Source of the DNA: Oscarella lobularis
Lineage: Eukaryota > Porifera > Homoscleromorpha > Homosclerophorida > Oscarellidae
Length of the DNA stretch: 64,000 bases
Direction of reading: 5' to 3'
NCBI RefSeq assembly: GCF_947507565.1
Contig: NC_089178.1
Location: 930,001 to 994,000, forward strand
Shown here in pieces: positions 35,945 through 54,072 of this stretch; position 1 is the stretch's first letter; the number at the start of each line of letters is the position of its first letter. The notes beneath the pieces were generated by a model, which saw nothing but the letters and a program-made list of their open reading frames with translations, was not told the origin of the DNA and did not search any database. The translations under genes and the position numbers were made by a program.

Positions 35945-38136
35945 TCAAAGCAACGCCGATTTTCCCTTGACCGTTCTCTTCTCCCGTTTCTTTTCATCCA
36001 ACGTCTTCTGGTACTTCTCCCTCTGCTGCGTATTCGCCGTCGTTTCCAATATCGAATTCACCTGAATCACGATTTCTCCTAATAATAAGAATATGCTCAA
36101 TTCATCGCTCTCCCCATAGATAAGTTCCATTATACGAGCTTCAGCTGACAATGCTTCGAAGGAATGACTCTTGAAGTCGGATCCAGTGTCGTGGACGAAT
36201 TGAAAGACGCTTCTTCCCGTCGCGTGCTTTTCCTCGACAATTTCACACCAGACAATACTTCCGAAATCATAAGAGACCTAACGTGGCTCAAATTCTCCCC
36301 AGCGTCCCTCTTTTTCTTTTTTCTTTTTTCTTACCGCTTTGGGTTTCGTTGACCAGAACGGTCTCGGCGTCTGTAGTGGATCGACTTCTATTTGCTCGCC
36401 GGATATTCCCAGTTGAACTTCCGTGTTTTTGAGCTTTTGAAGCATGCTGACTTTATATGATTTATACTGATGACTGGTGAGAGTGGCTTGAACAGAATGC
36501 TCCGCGTATCCTTTATCGGCTGCAGAGCCGAGTCCTTGACATAGATCGGAGACTACACGTACTAATTCATTTTTCATGATTATTATTCTCATTACCATCG
36601 CTCTTGACTAATTGAAATTCCAATATGTCCTGATCTCGGAGCATTGAGTCCAAGTTGACGGCACGTCGATGTGTGACCGTTTCCAGTGTATATTCATTAC
36701 CTGTATTTTAATTAATTGATTAAGTAATTTATTATGAGAAAAGAGCCTATGACCCGTTCTCATCAGTCTTCGTCTTTTGATTACTCGAGCCAGAACTTCT
36801 CTCATCGTTATCATACCGTCGTCAAATGAAATTTTCGATGAACCACTTTTTGGCACGTTGCTACAAAAGAAAAACGAAAACGATGAAACTGTTCTTTTTG
36901 AAGAGAGCATCACAAGCAAGGTAGCGTACACGGAAACGATAAACGTCTTTTTTGGAACTTGCGAAATATTTTTCTGAACTAATCCCAGACAAGGAAATCC
37001 AAACTTGGAAATACTTTCATTTACATCCAACGCTAAGAAAAAAAGACAACATTTGATTAATTAATTAATTAATTAATTAAATCACTACGCTCTGACCCGG
37101 AAAATCGGGATCAATTTCGCCATCCTCTTCTGCTATGTGTAAGGCGTACGAAGACAAGTCATCCTGAGAGAGATAGTCAAAAATGTTTATCTGCGGTCCG
37201 CCGATAAATAATTTCATACCTCTAACAAACGTTGACGTCTTCCTTGATTGTATTTATAGAGAATCAAGCCGATAAAATCCTGAACTGATGCGCTTTCGAG
37301 TACGCATACTTTGATAGAAGACTTAGCATCCTGCGAATAACACGTCACATAGGTGGGGGAAAAATGATTTTGACTGGGAGCCTCACATCGAGCATCGTGA
37401 GAAAAACTGCCACCCATTTCACTGGCTGAGCACCTTCGTGTTTCTATACGAACTATTTATGACGAAGATAAAGACGTGTAATTCTTTTTACTTCTCCGTC
37501 GTGTCTCGAATAGTCGGCAAACGGATTTTCCAAACGACTGTCGTCCTCTTCCAATTGAAAAGCCAAAGAAGAGAACACCGACGACTTTTTCGACGTCACG
37601 AGAACGGGTTGAAATAGATCGTCAATGTCAGCTGTACAAAAATCAAAAAATAATTTTATTATTAAATTTATTTTTCTTTACCTCGCGATGGATTGGGTTT
37701 TGCTCCTTGATCCTGAAGTCGTATCGTTTTTGTCTGTTCTCTTTTTCTGCGAATTGCTTCTTGGGACGGCGTCAAATATCAATTTTTCACGTTCTCTCAC
37801 TTCGCGTTCGATTTTTTCGACGAAGTCGACACGGGAATTTCGAAGGACTGATTTTGTCCGCTATTTCGAATTCTAAAAAAGAGATTTGGGTCGACGAGGG
37901 CTTAGAAGTTGCGTTAAGACGTCTACGTGTCGAGTAGAACTTCTTTCGTCGCTCGTCTCCCTCCCAGCATCGATTCATCGCTCTCGTCCGGTCCTTCGAC
38001 GATAATAAGCTCGCAAAATCCTTGGAAACGACTTCAGACAGAATTTCGCTGACAGAGCCGTACCTGTTTCGTCGTTAGTAACGCAAGCGTGCCTTATTTG
38101 AGAAATAAGAGCGCGGGGATTGTCGAAGAATGCCAT
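35945..38136 (-). CDS. MAPKAP1: TORC2 subunit SIN1
   Basis: SIN1 is an essential subunit of the TORC2 complex that recruits AKT and other substrates at membranes. The ATG at 38136 starts [20 protein letters not shown], near the human MAFLDNPTIILAHIRQSHVT. The CRIM domain region includes [20 protein letters not shown] and [18 protein letters not shown] followed by [15 protein letters not shown] Ras-binding-like domain contains [13 protein letters not shown]. The PH domain begins [18 protein letters not shown] with [15 protein letters not shown] and ends [20 protein letters not shown]. Stop at 35945. Domain order is full, so the protein should work as in other animals. Confidence 0.92.
37054..37081. 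repeat. (ATTA)n microsatellite
   Basis: Tetranucleotide repeat in an intron of MAPKAP1. Confidence 0.85.
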
Positions 38137-38224
38137 TCTCTTCCTAAATAAACCCCGTCATAGCACGTGAGTAGTCTACTAATTAATCCATATAGAAAAT
38201 CAATTCCTATCTCGAATTCGAGTC

Positions 38225-41084
38225 TTATTCATTCGACTTCTGATCAAATTCGGTCGGACGTTTCGTCGCAAAAGTTATTACCGATTCGGCCGCCTTCGCC
38301 GCCGCCTGATGATTGCCGTCAGGCTGCAGTGGTCTTCCGCCGTTCACTGCACTGCTATAGACTCGCATAAAAATCTCGCGCAATTTTTCTAGTCGTTGTC
38401 TCCGACGTGTCGTCGTCGTCGCCAACGAACCGGAACGATCGGCAACGGAATCGTAATCACTGCTACATATATACTTACTAGTAAAATTTACAGAAATATT
38501 CTCCTCTAAACTCACAGACTAGATCTTCGTTGAACTCCCGATGTTTTTGGTCTAGGCATTTTAGGACTTTCCGCTGAAATGACAAGCCAACTGGAAAAAT
38601 TGCGCGGAGTTCAATAACACCCACAGAATAGAGCTAGCTCTCTTACCTTCCTGACAAAGGAGAACCTGAAGGTGATCCCTGCACAAAGGAATGATAAATA
38701 GTTAAGACACTATTTTTTCACTGTACCTCCGATCGTGAGAGACGTTTTCCTGTCGCCGATTTTGGAACAGAAACAGGGCTAGATGTAAGAGACTCAGTGG
38801 CAGGAGAACGCTGTATCGCTTCATCCCTATCGTTTAGAAATAGATTTTTCTGACAGCTAAAGTAAACAACGCTAGTTGATTTCCACAATCTCTAGCATCG
38901 ACATACTTAGGAGGAGGAGGAGGAGGAGGAGCGCGCGACCCGGACGGGCTTCCTGAATTACTACTACGTAGACTAGACGTGCTCTCATGCAAAGAGCCGG
39001 AAGATGAAAGACAAGGAGCAGTTGCAGCAGCAGCAATTCCTCCTTGTCCTTGACTTTCGTTACAGTGTTCGTTCGTAATGTGATTCCTAACCTGGCGATC
39101 TAATGCGTGCAAGAATAAAAAAAATATTCCAACCTTTTCTGCGTTGAGACGGAAAAGTCGTCTGATACGATTTCACTCAGAAAGAAAAAGCAGAAGTAGA
39201 GAATCTAGTGTACACGTGAACCAACATTAGAAGAAAAAAAAAACCAATACAAACCTCCTCCTTTCTCTCCAAACGATCAGAGAGCTGATGACTGCGAGCA
39301 CATAAACAACACACTATAGCTAATATCTCGGAGACTACTCTGTCTTACCCGAAAAGATACCAGTCATACGTAAGAGTCAAATACAGAATATCCAAGGCTT
39401 CAAGAGACTGATGAATGACGTTGTCCTACGCGAGGGAGAGGGTCAACGACTTACACTATCGAACGTAAGTACTTCATTACAGCCCATAGTGAGAGCCGGA
39501 GTAAGGAAATGAAGAGAGGAGTTCGATCCCATCCAGATATGCAATGAACCAATAGGCCCCCATCGCCTGAATAATTCAATCTAATTGCAAGAATTTCACT
39601 GAGATTCTTCTCTTTGACCGTTGTGGAGTAAACGGAGCAGCAATTTCAAATAGTTTTGCGTCAATTCAATAATATCCCATTTCTGAATTAGTCAAATATA
39701 AGAAACAATGTACTTTTTCTCGCGCGAGACGCACCTTGTACGTTTTCCAGTCAATGTGACTAAAGCAATCCCTTGTTTCCGGTGGCAAAGATAGCTCGGC
39801 ATCAATAAAGGCCTACAAAAGATAATCTAAAGTCTCGTTTTTTTTCTTTATTTATGTGCTTTGTTACCTGGGTCCAATCGAATTTCACTTTTCCTCGAAT
39901 GTCGTCGCGCGACTGTGATTCATATTCAACAAAAAGCTCGCAACCTTCAAAAATCAAACCCTCTAAAAAACGCGTGATCAAAGTATAGCCCAATAACGCA
40001 CCTGGATAGGGCATAGTCAATAGAGAAAAACCAGAATAGGATTGATCTTTGTCGGCCTTTTCGGACGAGCTCACACTGGCACAACGCAACTCATCGCGCG
40101 AATTCTGCGCACTTTCTATAATTCATACATCATTCCGTATTTCGTTTTCTTCTGCTCCAGCATAAGATCGCATATGTGCAAAACGTTAAGCGTCTTCAAA
40201 AGACTAATATCGCTGTTCTTCAGCTGTCCGTGAAGATCCCAGGAACCGGAGCTCTGCCCTTTGCTGCCAAAAAAAAGTAGACAAAAGAAAGGAAACCAGT
40301 CGATGTCGACTCACCTCACTTCACTTTTCCCAGACAACTCAGCCGACACCTTTTCTCCTACAAAAAAACAAATATTTTATTATTGATTTTTATATACACG
40401 TGCTTCCGCGTACTTATTGACGAGATCCAATCTAGACCTGATCTCCCATACATTTCCACCCCCGTAGCAAGTGTAGCCGACCGACATATGTTCTATACAT
40501 CGACTCTAATACTATTGTATGTGCACGTTGTTGTGCCTGTGCCTACTTTGTTCTGATACAAAATAACAGGTACAACGAATCGAGACCGACATCGCGCTCG
40601 TTTCGCTTTTTGCATCATATTCGTCAATTTGCCTGCATCATTCACACACTCTCTACACAATCACTTTGAAATTTTTAATTCGATTAATTAATTAAATTAA
40701 TTAATTGACCTGATTCTACCCGGCAAGTGGGGCTGATGCAAGTCGTTTTCCAGTAGAATGAGATCGTGCGGATAATGACCGCACATTTCTCCCGATTTGT
40801 TGGAAATTAGCTACGAAAAATATTTCTATTCGGCTCCCGAATTGATTGATGCGTACCGATACAGAAAAATCTCGACCGAAAAGATGAAGGCATCGTTTGA
40901 GTAGAACTTCGGACTGCGAAAGCGCGATGCTTTTCGTTTTTTGGCTCTTTCGTTCGGTTCTCACGTGTGCGTCTTCTTTTTTCGCCTTGTAGGAAGACTT
41001 GGAAAAGTGACGAAGCAAGTCTTCGATCGCATTTTCGTCGAGAGCCGCTTTTCCCGACGATAAGCGAGACATCTCGTGATCCAT
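38225..41084 (-). CDS. MTMR14: myotubularin-related phosphatase 14 (JUMPY)
   Basis: MTMR14 removes the 3-phosphate from PI3P and PI(3,5)P2 and limits autophagy. The ATG at 41084 gives MDHEMSRLSSGKAALDENAI, followed by LLRHFSKSSYKAKKED and RCLHLFGRDFSVS, as in vertebrate MTMR14. CGHYPHDLILLENDLHQ and LLTMPYPGALLGYTLI are seen further on. The catalytic loop reads LVHCISGWDRTPLFISLLRL, keeping the Cys and Arg of the Cx5R signature (about 39480-39560). The long C-terminus is Ser/Pro-rich, and ends with KLREIFMRVYSSAVNGG before the stop at 38225. Around 18 short introns. A TGACGTCA lies 20 bp upstream of the start. Confidence 0.92.
40681..40706. repeat. (ATTA)n microsatellite
   Basis: Imperfect tetranucleotide repeat in an intron of MTMR14, next to the exon coding the CGHYPHD segment. 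Confidence 0.8.
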
Positions 41085-41166
41085 TCTTCTAACGTGCGTG
41101 CGATGACGTCAAGGGCACCATACACCAACATCAAAAAATGATACAGTATATAAATCCTCCTTCGCT

Positions 41167-42820
41167 CTACTGAACGTTAAGAGTCTTCTTTACAGCAACA
41201 ACAACGTTTTGAAGCTGAGGCAAAGCGTTTTCTTCCAGAAGTGCTGCATAGGGCATTGGTACGTCGGCACCTGTCACGCGAGTGACGGGAGCATCCAAGT
41301 AATCAAATGCCTCACCTCGAGTATAGCCATATTATACATACATACATTCATCTATTTCACGTCTATTTTACTTTCCATGATCCTGGCGCATATTTCCGAG
41401 CCGATTCCACACTGAGGCCAGCCTCCTTCCACAGTAACCAAACGATTCGTTTTCTTTATCGAATTGATGATGCACTGTGTATCCATCGGTCGCAATGACA
41501 AAAGGTTAATGACCTTTTGTGCGAACATGACCCAAAAAGAAATAAGAGAAACGCCAAACTCACTTCACATTCAATTCCCTCCTCAGCCAAAGTCTTCGCT
41601 GCATCCAAACTGAGACCGACCATTTTTGAATGAGCGACCAGAGTCACGTGTTTTCCTATAAAATTCGTATATTGAAAACGGATAATTTCGTTGACGTCAA
41701 CCTTGTCGCTCGATCTTTGCTTTTCCAAAGGGAATAACGTAGTCGACGCTCATCGCTTCTTCGGACACGGGAAAAGAAACCCCATACATCAACTCGCTCT
41801 CAAGAACAACAACTAAAAACCAAATACCATATACCCATAATATACGGTGTGCCCCCTTTTTCAAACCTGGATTAGGATCTCGTATAGCTGCTTTCAAGAG
41901 TCCCCTCGCATCTTCTGAACTGTACGGGGAAACGACCTTGAGTCCAGGGCAGTGACTATACCACGCGGCAAAGCATTGAGAATGTTGAGCTGCGACGCCG
42001 GCCGATGCGCCGTTGGGACCGCGAAAAACAATCGGAACAGAAACCTTTAAGTAACAAGTGAAAATTAAAATCGTATATATAAAAATTTACCACTTACGTC
42101 ACCCGCAGACATGTAGAACGTTTTAGCTGCAGAATTGATCACCTACGTAAGCACAGTCTCGCCGCCGCCGTGTCTCCTTTATCTGTTCTCATACCTGATC
42201 AATAGCTTGCATTGAAAAATTGAACGTCATAAATTCGCAAATTGGCTTCAGTCCAGCCTAACAGACGTGAATCTCGTTTATAGGCAAGACGCAGCTCTTT
42301 TCGTACCATTGCTGCACCGACAGCGATGCCGGCAAAACCCATCTGATAAAATTAATGAATAAATTTATTCCATTGAATTTTTTATTTACTCACTTCCGTG
42401 ATTGGCGTGTCGATAATTCGCTTGTCTTCCCATTTTTTCCACAAGCCGCGACTGACCTAAATGGACCGATAGTCTCTTTCGCTCTATTTTGTCTCGCTTT
42501 TCCTCTACTTTGTACGCTCCGTCGTATTTTGCTACTTCTTCGCCAATGAGGAAGACGCGATCGTCTCTCGCGATTTCTTCGTCCATTGCAGAATTCAGTG
42601 CGTCTCTCACCGTCATCTGCGCAACGTGATGCGACTTGGTCGAGTGCGAGTGGCTTGCTAACCTGCGCATTCGTTTCTTGTTGGGCTGCTGACGAGGCGA
42701 GACGAGCTGAACGATTCATCTAGTTTCACAGAAGGCATTTATAGAGATTTTTAACATTATTTGACGCACCAGCTTAGGCCAATTGAAGCCGAGGAGCCGA
42801 GAAAGGGATCGAGCAGCCAT
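41167..42820 (-). CDS. PDHB: pyruvate dehydrogenase E1 beta subunit, mitochondrial
   Basis: PDHB forms the thiamine-dependent E1 tetramer of pyruvate dehydrogenase in the mitochondrial matrix. The first exon, starting at 42820, is [17 protein letters not shown], a targeting sequence, continued by [20 protein letters not shown]. Then [80 protein letters not shown], and [20 protein letters not shown] follow, all close to human. The C-terminal transketolase domain ends [20 protein letters not shown] with a stop at 41167. A TGACGTCA lies about 42 bp upstream of the start. Family length is complete. Confidence 0.95.
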
Positions 42821-43123
42821 TGTGATGACTCAAATCCGGGAGGGTAGGAGTGTGCGTACTGTGACGTCAACGAGAACTGAAATTCAAATGGAATGAATGT
42901 CGCTTTTCAGTGTCTCGTGGCATTTCTGTACGCAGTAAATAAAATGCACTTACGTGGCACCGTGCATCCGACAGAAAAACGCGCGTTCGCTGCCAATATT
43001 GATTGATCGCGTTGGCAAATAGCGAATTTTCATGCAAGTCTCGATCCTATGACGTCAAGTGCATATAGAAATCGAGTTTCAATTTCCAAAAGACATAATT
43101 GCAAGCAGTAGGCAAAGGATTTA

Positions 43124-46100
43124 CTAGAGATTCAGAAAAGCTGCATAAACTTCCGCCACTTGCGTTGGATCATCAAAAGGAGCGCCTAATCAATCAATAA
43201 ATACGTGAATTGCGCTTTGCGTTTGGACGTACCTGCAAGCACTACTTTTCCTGACAATGACGTTGTTTTAAATCCGGTTATGCCTCTTACAAGCTTTTTT
43301 AGAGAAGAGATACTAATCCTAACTCCATTGGTAGGATTCTTGAGAATGACGCATCCCTTGACCTTGTCTCCATCACCGCTCACGTTCAAAAAAGGAACGA
43401 CGGGACCAGAAATGTCACGTCGCAGTATCTCTTCCGACGTCCTGTCGTTCTATAGAAAGGCAGAGTAAAAAATTCGAATGCAAAACGAAGAGTTCCAATC
43501 TACAGGGAACGAACGTACAAACGTAATGACGGGATATCGTTTGCTCAATAATTTCTAGGATGCCAAGGACACTCTTACAGTGAACTAACCTCAACTCGAA
43601 CCACCACAAGACGCTTGTGCAGAGACGTGGGGCTAAACGTACTGTCTAAATAACAAGGATTCAACTAATAGCGCTGTAGGATATCAAACTGATGTACCAA
43701 GGCTGGCGTCGGCGCAACTAAGGTGAAATTTGCGATCCCTCAAATTGAACAGGAGTCCAATCTAGTACAGAAACAACACTAGACGTATTCTTTCTAAAAA
43801 GTTTATTCCATATGTTTAACCTGCTTGGCTAAGTCATTTCGAGTGCCAATGGAATTTTTCCCTACTGGGTTCTCCAGTAGGATGGTACCATAGGTGGCTG
43901 TGCCGTCGCAAAGGAGAGCCACGTTGCAATAGAGGCAATTGGGAGGCTCGTCAGACGACGGACCATCCATGGGTTTGTAAATCCACAGATGAAGCAAAGA
44001 CCCCGAAATGCCTTTGATCTAAAACAGCAACTACAAATGCAGGACATTCGATATAATAGCTATTAGTACTGGGGCTTTCTCTTCAATGACTAGCTGGCCT
44101 GAAAGTGGATCTCCTTTCCTTTTGAGTGGCTGCTTTGTAGCGGCTTCGATGTATTCCCGATGCGTTGACACAATGTCGTTAAGACGAGCCGATCCACTGA
44201 CTTCGTATACAATTACGACGTCATCAGAAGGCTGCAACTTGGCCTGAAGAAGAAGAAAAAGATTAGAGATCGTCCTGCCTTCTATTTTGCTCTCATTGCA
44301 TACGCTTTTTCTCAGTTTTTGAATTTTGTTGACGACTTCTCTTGCAACACCTTCGTCCAATAGAGATTGATCTGGAGTGACGTCAAGAAGTACAAGAACC
44401 TAAAAGTTTGAATGCTTGGATTTTATGGAAAAAAAGATCTTTCTCTTACGTTTCCGTCTGAATGCGCTTCATACTGCGAAGCAGAAGATCCAGAGAACAC
44501 GTACCCAACCTACAATCCAAACGAGAATTCACAGAAGATCTTAAATTGACTTCTCATTTGCCTTGATATCTCCTAATCCAAGCGTAATTCCAGCCACTTC
44601 GATCTTCCCGTCTTCCTCAAACTTTTTCAGTTGCTCGTCAGTCAATTCTAGAAAAAAAATTCCGAAGAGTAGCACGAGGTATCGTCGGTTTACTCTTTAT
44701 TTCATCTGCAACTTTTTTGAAATCGTTTTTCAGTCGCCGCCCCAGTTCTTGACTGTCGGGAACGGCTCTCAATTTGACGCCGTACTTTTCTCTGTCTGAA
44801 GCCGTTGTAACGCAGCGGACATTCAATTCCTAAATAGAAAAACCTCCAACACGAATTACACGCACTTTATTAATTATCCACCTCTTTGATATATCCTTCA
44901 AGGTGCTGGACGTCAGTCAAGAACTTTTCGTCTTTGTGTATGACAACGACTTCGGGTAAGGGATACTTTTGACGCAACACGGGATCAAAAATCAATTAGA
45001 AAAAATATTATGATTCTAGAAGTACTTTCGTAGGAAGCGTTTTTCTGTCTCGAATCACTCGGCCCAGTTCTATGACTGCCTGCATTCTCTGCACTGCGTT
45101 CTCAATGTCGCGATCAATGAGGCTCTCACTGTAGAAGGGAGGATGAGAACAGTGTCTACATGTATCTATCTATTCCTTTACTTTGGTTCGGGGAACATGA
45201 GATAGTGAACGCTTTGAGTGTGGGGACATTTTCTTGGATTGAAATTGATCAGATGCTTCAGATTTTGGTAGAGCAGCTCGGTTAGAAAAGGCGTGAAGGG
45301 AGCCTAACCAATTATTTCCAACATCGAGGGGGTGGACATCGAAAAAAAAGAAATACCATAATTCGTATCATTGTGTATAATACGTCAAAGAGGGTTTGAA
45401 GCGAAGATAGGCAATCTTCATTCGTTGTTTCTCCCTAAAAAAATCAGTGTATAGGATACCCCCTCCAAACTGCCGTATCTACTAAACTATAAGCATAAAT
45501 GGCTCTCAGTCTCATTAAATCAGTTTTTTGTTATAATCCCTCATACATTTTTATCAAGAACAATCAACGCTTTCATCCTAGAGCCAAGCGATTTCATCCT
45601 CAAAAAACTCACCTTAATCCTTTTCCTGTTTGAACGGACATACCAGTTCGTCAGCATGTCAATAAACTTCACAAGACGAGGCACAACAGTGTAAAGCCGA
45701 TAAGCTAAGCACAGAAAATAAAAAATTCTCAATCGGCGTCATTCTCCAGCGTACCGGCCATTTCCTCTTTCATAAACTTGACAAGACTCTGAGCGAAGGA
45801 GACGATCCACTTGTCCATATAATTTTCCGAAGTCAACGTCTCAGATTCGTTGTATTTGAACTTTGATCCGTTCTCCTAACCCCCCGAAGTTCAAAGACGG
45901 CGCCATCGAATTTTCAGTTTACCCACCCTCTCAAATCTCTCGACGTTTTGCAAGAGAAATCGAAAGGCGTTGTACCAAGGAAGAAAAACGTCCTTCACGA
46001 CGTCCTTCACTCCCGCCTCCTTGAAACGCAACGTCTCGGCGCGAACAACCGGCGAATTGATTAGGTACAGCCTAACAAAAAAAACAACATCTCTTCACTC

Positions 46101-48956
46101 CCTGGGGACCTCAGGAAAATATATAACCTTAGAGCATCGGCTCCATATTTGTCTACCACCTGCTGCGGATCCGGATAATTTTTCAGTCTTTTGCTCATTT
46201 TTCGACCGTCACTAGATGCGTGTACGCTAAGTCATATATGTATCCTCATCTGCTTGTTCTCCCACCTGGCTAAGACAAGTCCGTTTACAATCAAATTCTT
46301 GTAAGGAGGTTTTGCAAAGAGAGCGGTCGAAATGACGAGGAGCGTGTAGAACCTTTATTGGGTAAATAGGGTACAACAAAGGCATTTGTTTTTTTGCGTG
46401 TTTACCAGCCACGTGTCTGGTCGACTCCTTCCGCTATGAAATCGGCTGGAAATGCCGACTCGAATTCCCGTTTGTGTTCGAAGGGATAATGCGTCTGAGC
46501 GTACGGCATGCTAGCGTCCACGACAACCAGGTAGTCAATAATCAATAATCGATGTAGAACGCGCTACCGTTTTACCTTCCGGATTCAAACCAGCAATCGA
46601 ACACTTCGCTAATTCGTTTCAACTCGCCGCGGCCAGTTGTGGAAGGAATCGTGATCGAATCGACGCTATAATCGCATTTTTTTAAAAATGTCATTTGTCT
46701 TGATGCTGATTTACGTTTCCCGATGAAGATCTTTGATTCTGACGCCAGAGAGTTTTTCCAGTTCATCGATTGAGCCGACGCAGACAACCTAAATTCGTAC
46801 AATTATTAAATAATTTCACTTTTTCTTTTCTTTTCTTTTCCCACTTCTTCAAAATCGTCGCTAATCCAAATGGGAATGGGCGTTCCCCAGTAGCGATTCC
46901 TCGAAACCGCCCAGTCATGAGCCGACTCCAGCCAATTGTGAAAACGTTTTTCTCTCACAAATTCAGGCACCCTACCCACATGAAAAAAAAGCCTCGGTTT
47001 CTACTAAAAACAACAAAATCCATGAACCTGACCAATAGCATTTTTTGTTATTAGCCAATAGCTGATCAACAATCTTTTCCACTTGTATAAACCAGCTCGG
47101 CACCGCCTTGTAGATAAGAGGGGTCTCCGATCTTATTAATTCAAATAGAATTCCTTTACTAATAAGCCAGCGCTCATCTGTGTAGTAACATACCTCCAGC
47201 AGAATGGATAGCTGTGCTTGTACGTTCCACTATGAACCAAACGTCCGTTCTCTTTCAAATGCTTGACAATAAATTTATCGGCATCCTAACGCGCGACGTC
47301 CTCGTTTTTAATAAATAAAGTTGCGCTGAATCTTACTTTGACGTGATTTCCGGCAAAGTGAGTGACTTCGCTGGTAAATTTTCCCGTATCGTCGACAGGG
47401 CAGGGCAATTTCTGTCCTTTCTTGATCACGCCTTTGGCAATAGCAATTCTGTAGTCATCCTAGAGAGGGGAAAAAATTGATACACATCGTGACGGCCACG
47501 TGGTTACCTCTCCGAAGGCCGGTGCTTGATGAACGATGCCCGTCCCACTTTCTTCCGTTACATATGTGTCAGTTAGAACAACGAAAGCGCCTTCCTCTTT
47601 AAACTTAATTGGTCAATCACGTGTTTTCGTTATTTAGAGAGCATTTTATTATTGACTTTGATTTCACCTTTGCAAAGTATGGAAAGAGAGGCTCGTACGA
47701 TTTTCCTTCCAGTTCTTTTCCTTGAAACCGTTTCAGCACCTCGTACTCGTCTTCGTGCTTGAATAGAGCCTCGAGACGTTTCTCCATCATGATATAAATC
47801 CTTCCCGTAGATTTATCTAGAAAAAAATTCAACAGAAAGGATCTCTTATTATGGGGGGTATTTTTCGTTTTTTCTCTCTCTCCCTTGCCTTTGACTTTGA
47901 CGTACGTCAGCGTTGGATGAACGCACACGGCCAGATTGCTAGGCAACGTCCACGGAGTCGTCGTCCAGGCAATGATGCTCACATCGGGAGATTCGTCCAA
48001 TGGAAAACTGACAATGACAGCCGGATCCGTCACGTCCTTGTAGTTTTGATTCGATTCAAAATTGGAGAGAGGAGTGGAACAAGCCGTCGAATACGGCATC
48101 ACCTTGACACCGATAATCAATAATTTGATTCTGAATTTATTTTTTTCTGGTGTTACTTTGAATCCCCTGTAGACTAAGCCCTTGTCAAATAGCTGCTTGA
48201 AAACCCACCTGATAACATTGAAATTAGTACACCCAGTCCAAGCTCCTTCTATTTGATATTTACCAGACAGTCTCCATGAACCACGGGTAAAGGGTTTTGT
48301 AGTCATTTTCGAAGTCGATCCACCTGCCCAGTCTCGAGACAATGAACTAGAGACATTGTTACAGTTAGTATGCTTTGAAAATTAATTGAGATTTTTTCAC
48401 CTCCCACTCTTTGGAATATCTCATGACGATTTTCCTGCATTCAGAATTGTATTTTTCGATTCCCATTTTCTTCACGTCGTCTGGACCCTAAATTGATTGA
48501 TTTATTTTTTGACCAAAAATGTAACAGTAAGGCGTGGATCTACCGTGATTCCCAGAGTCTTATCGATTTCATATTCGACGGGCAGACCGTGACAATCCCA
48601 GCCGAATCGTCTTTCGACGTGATGCCCCGTCTGATGAGCGTATCGAGTCACAATATCCTTCGCGAGCAGAATTACCGCTATACAAATAGACAATTCGTGC
48701 TTTTCTTGCCTTGATTGTGCCCGCAAGGATGTGCCCGTAGTGCGGAAGTCCTGTTGCAAACGGTGGACCGTCGTAAAATGTGTATCTACGGCCGTGAGAT
48801 GATCAGATCGATCACGTTCCCTCGAAGGGACCCCACGCACCTCGGTTTCCCTTTCGATTGCTTAAGACAGTTCCTGAAGGCGTCCAACTCCTTCCAGAGG
48901 GCGAGAATTTTCTTTTCCTCCTTGGGAAAGTTGAGCGAGTCCGGCAAAGAGGACAT
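43124..48956 (-). CDS. IARS1: cytoplasmic isoleucyl-tRNA synthetase
   Basis: This large class I synthetase charges tRNA-Ile and belongs to the cytosolic multisynthetase complex in animals. The start at 48956 gives [20 protein letters not shown]. The HIGH-type motif reads [17 protein letters not shown] (about 48720-48770). The editing domain includes [20 protein letters not shown], and the KMSKS motif appears as [20 protein letters not shown] (about 46150-46200). The anticodon-binding part has [20 protein letters not shown]. The C-terminal eukaryotic UNE-I region is present as two repeats: [20 protein letters not shown] and [20 protein letters not shown], ending [12 protein letters not shown] at 43124. 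About 25 short introns. Full length for the animal cytosolic enzyme. Confidence 0.95.
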
Positions 48957-49064
48957 TTTCTAGGTCACGTGAATTCCACGTGTTCGAATCATGTCCACAC
49001 CAATACACGTCATGGGAACACATTTTCATTCTTTTCATCGGTTGAGAATTTCTCATGCCGTGCT

Positions 49065-53951
<4,887 letters not shown>

Positions 53952-54072
53952 CGCGACGCGTAGGCCGATACGGGACTTCTCAAAATTAATTAACTCCATT
54001 ACTGTATTGTTTTGTCTTCAAAAAAAACGCAACCCAACACTTATTTTATAAACACGGCAAATTAAATTGCTC

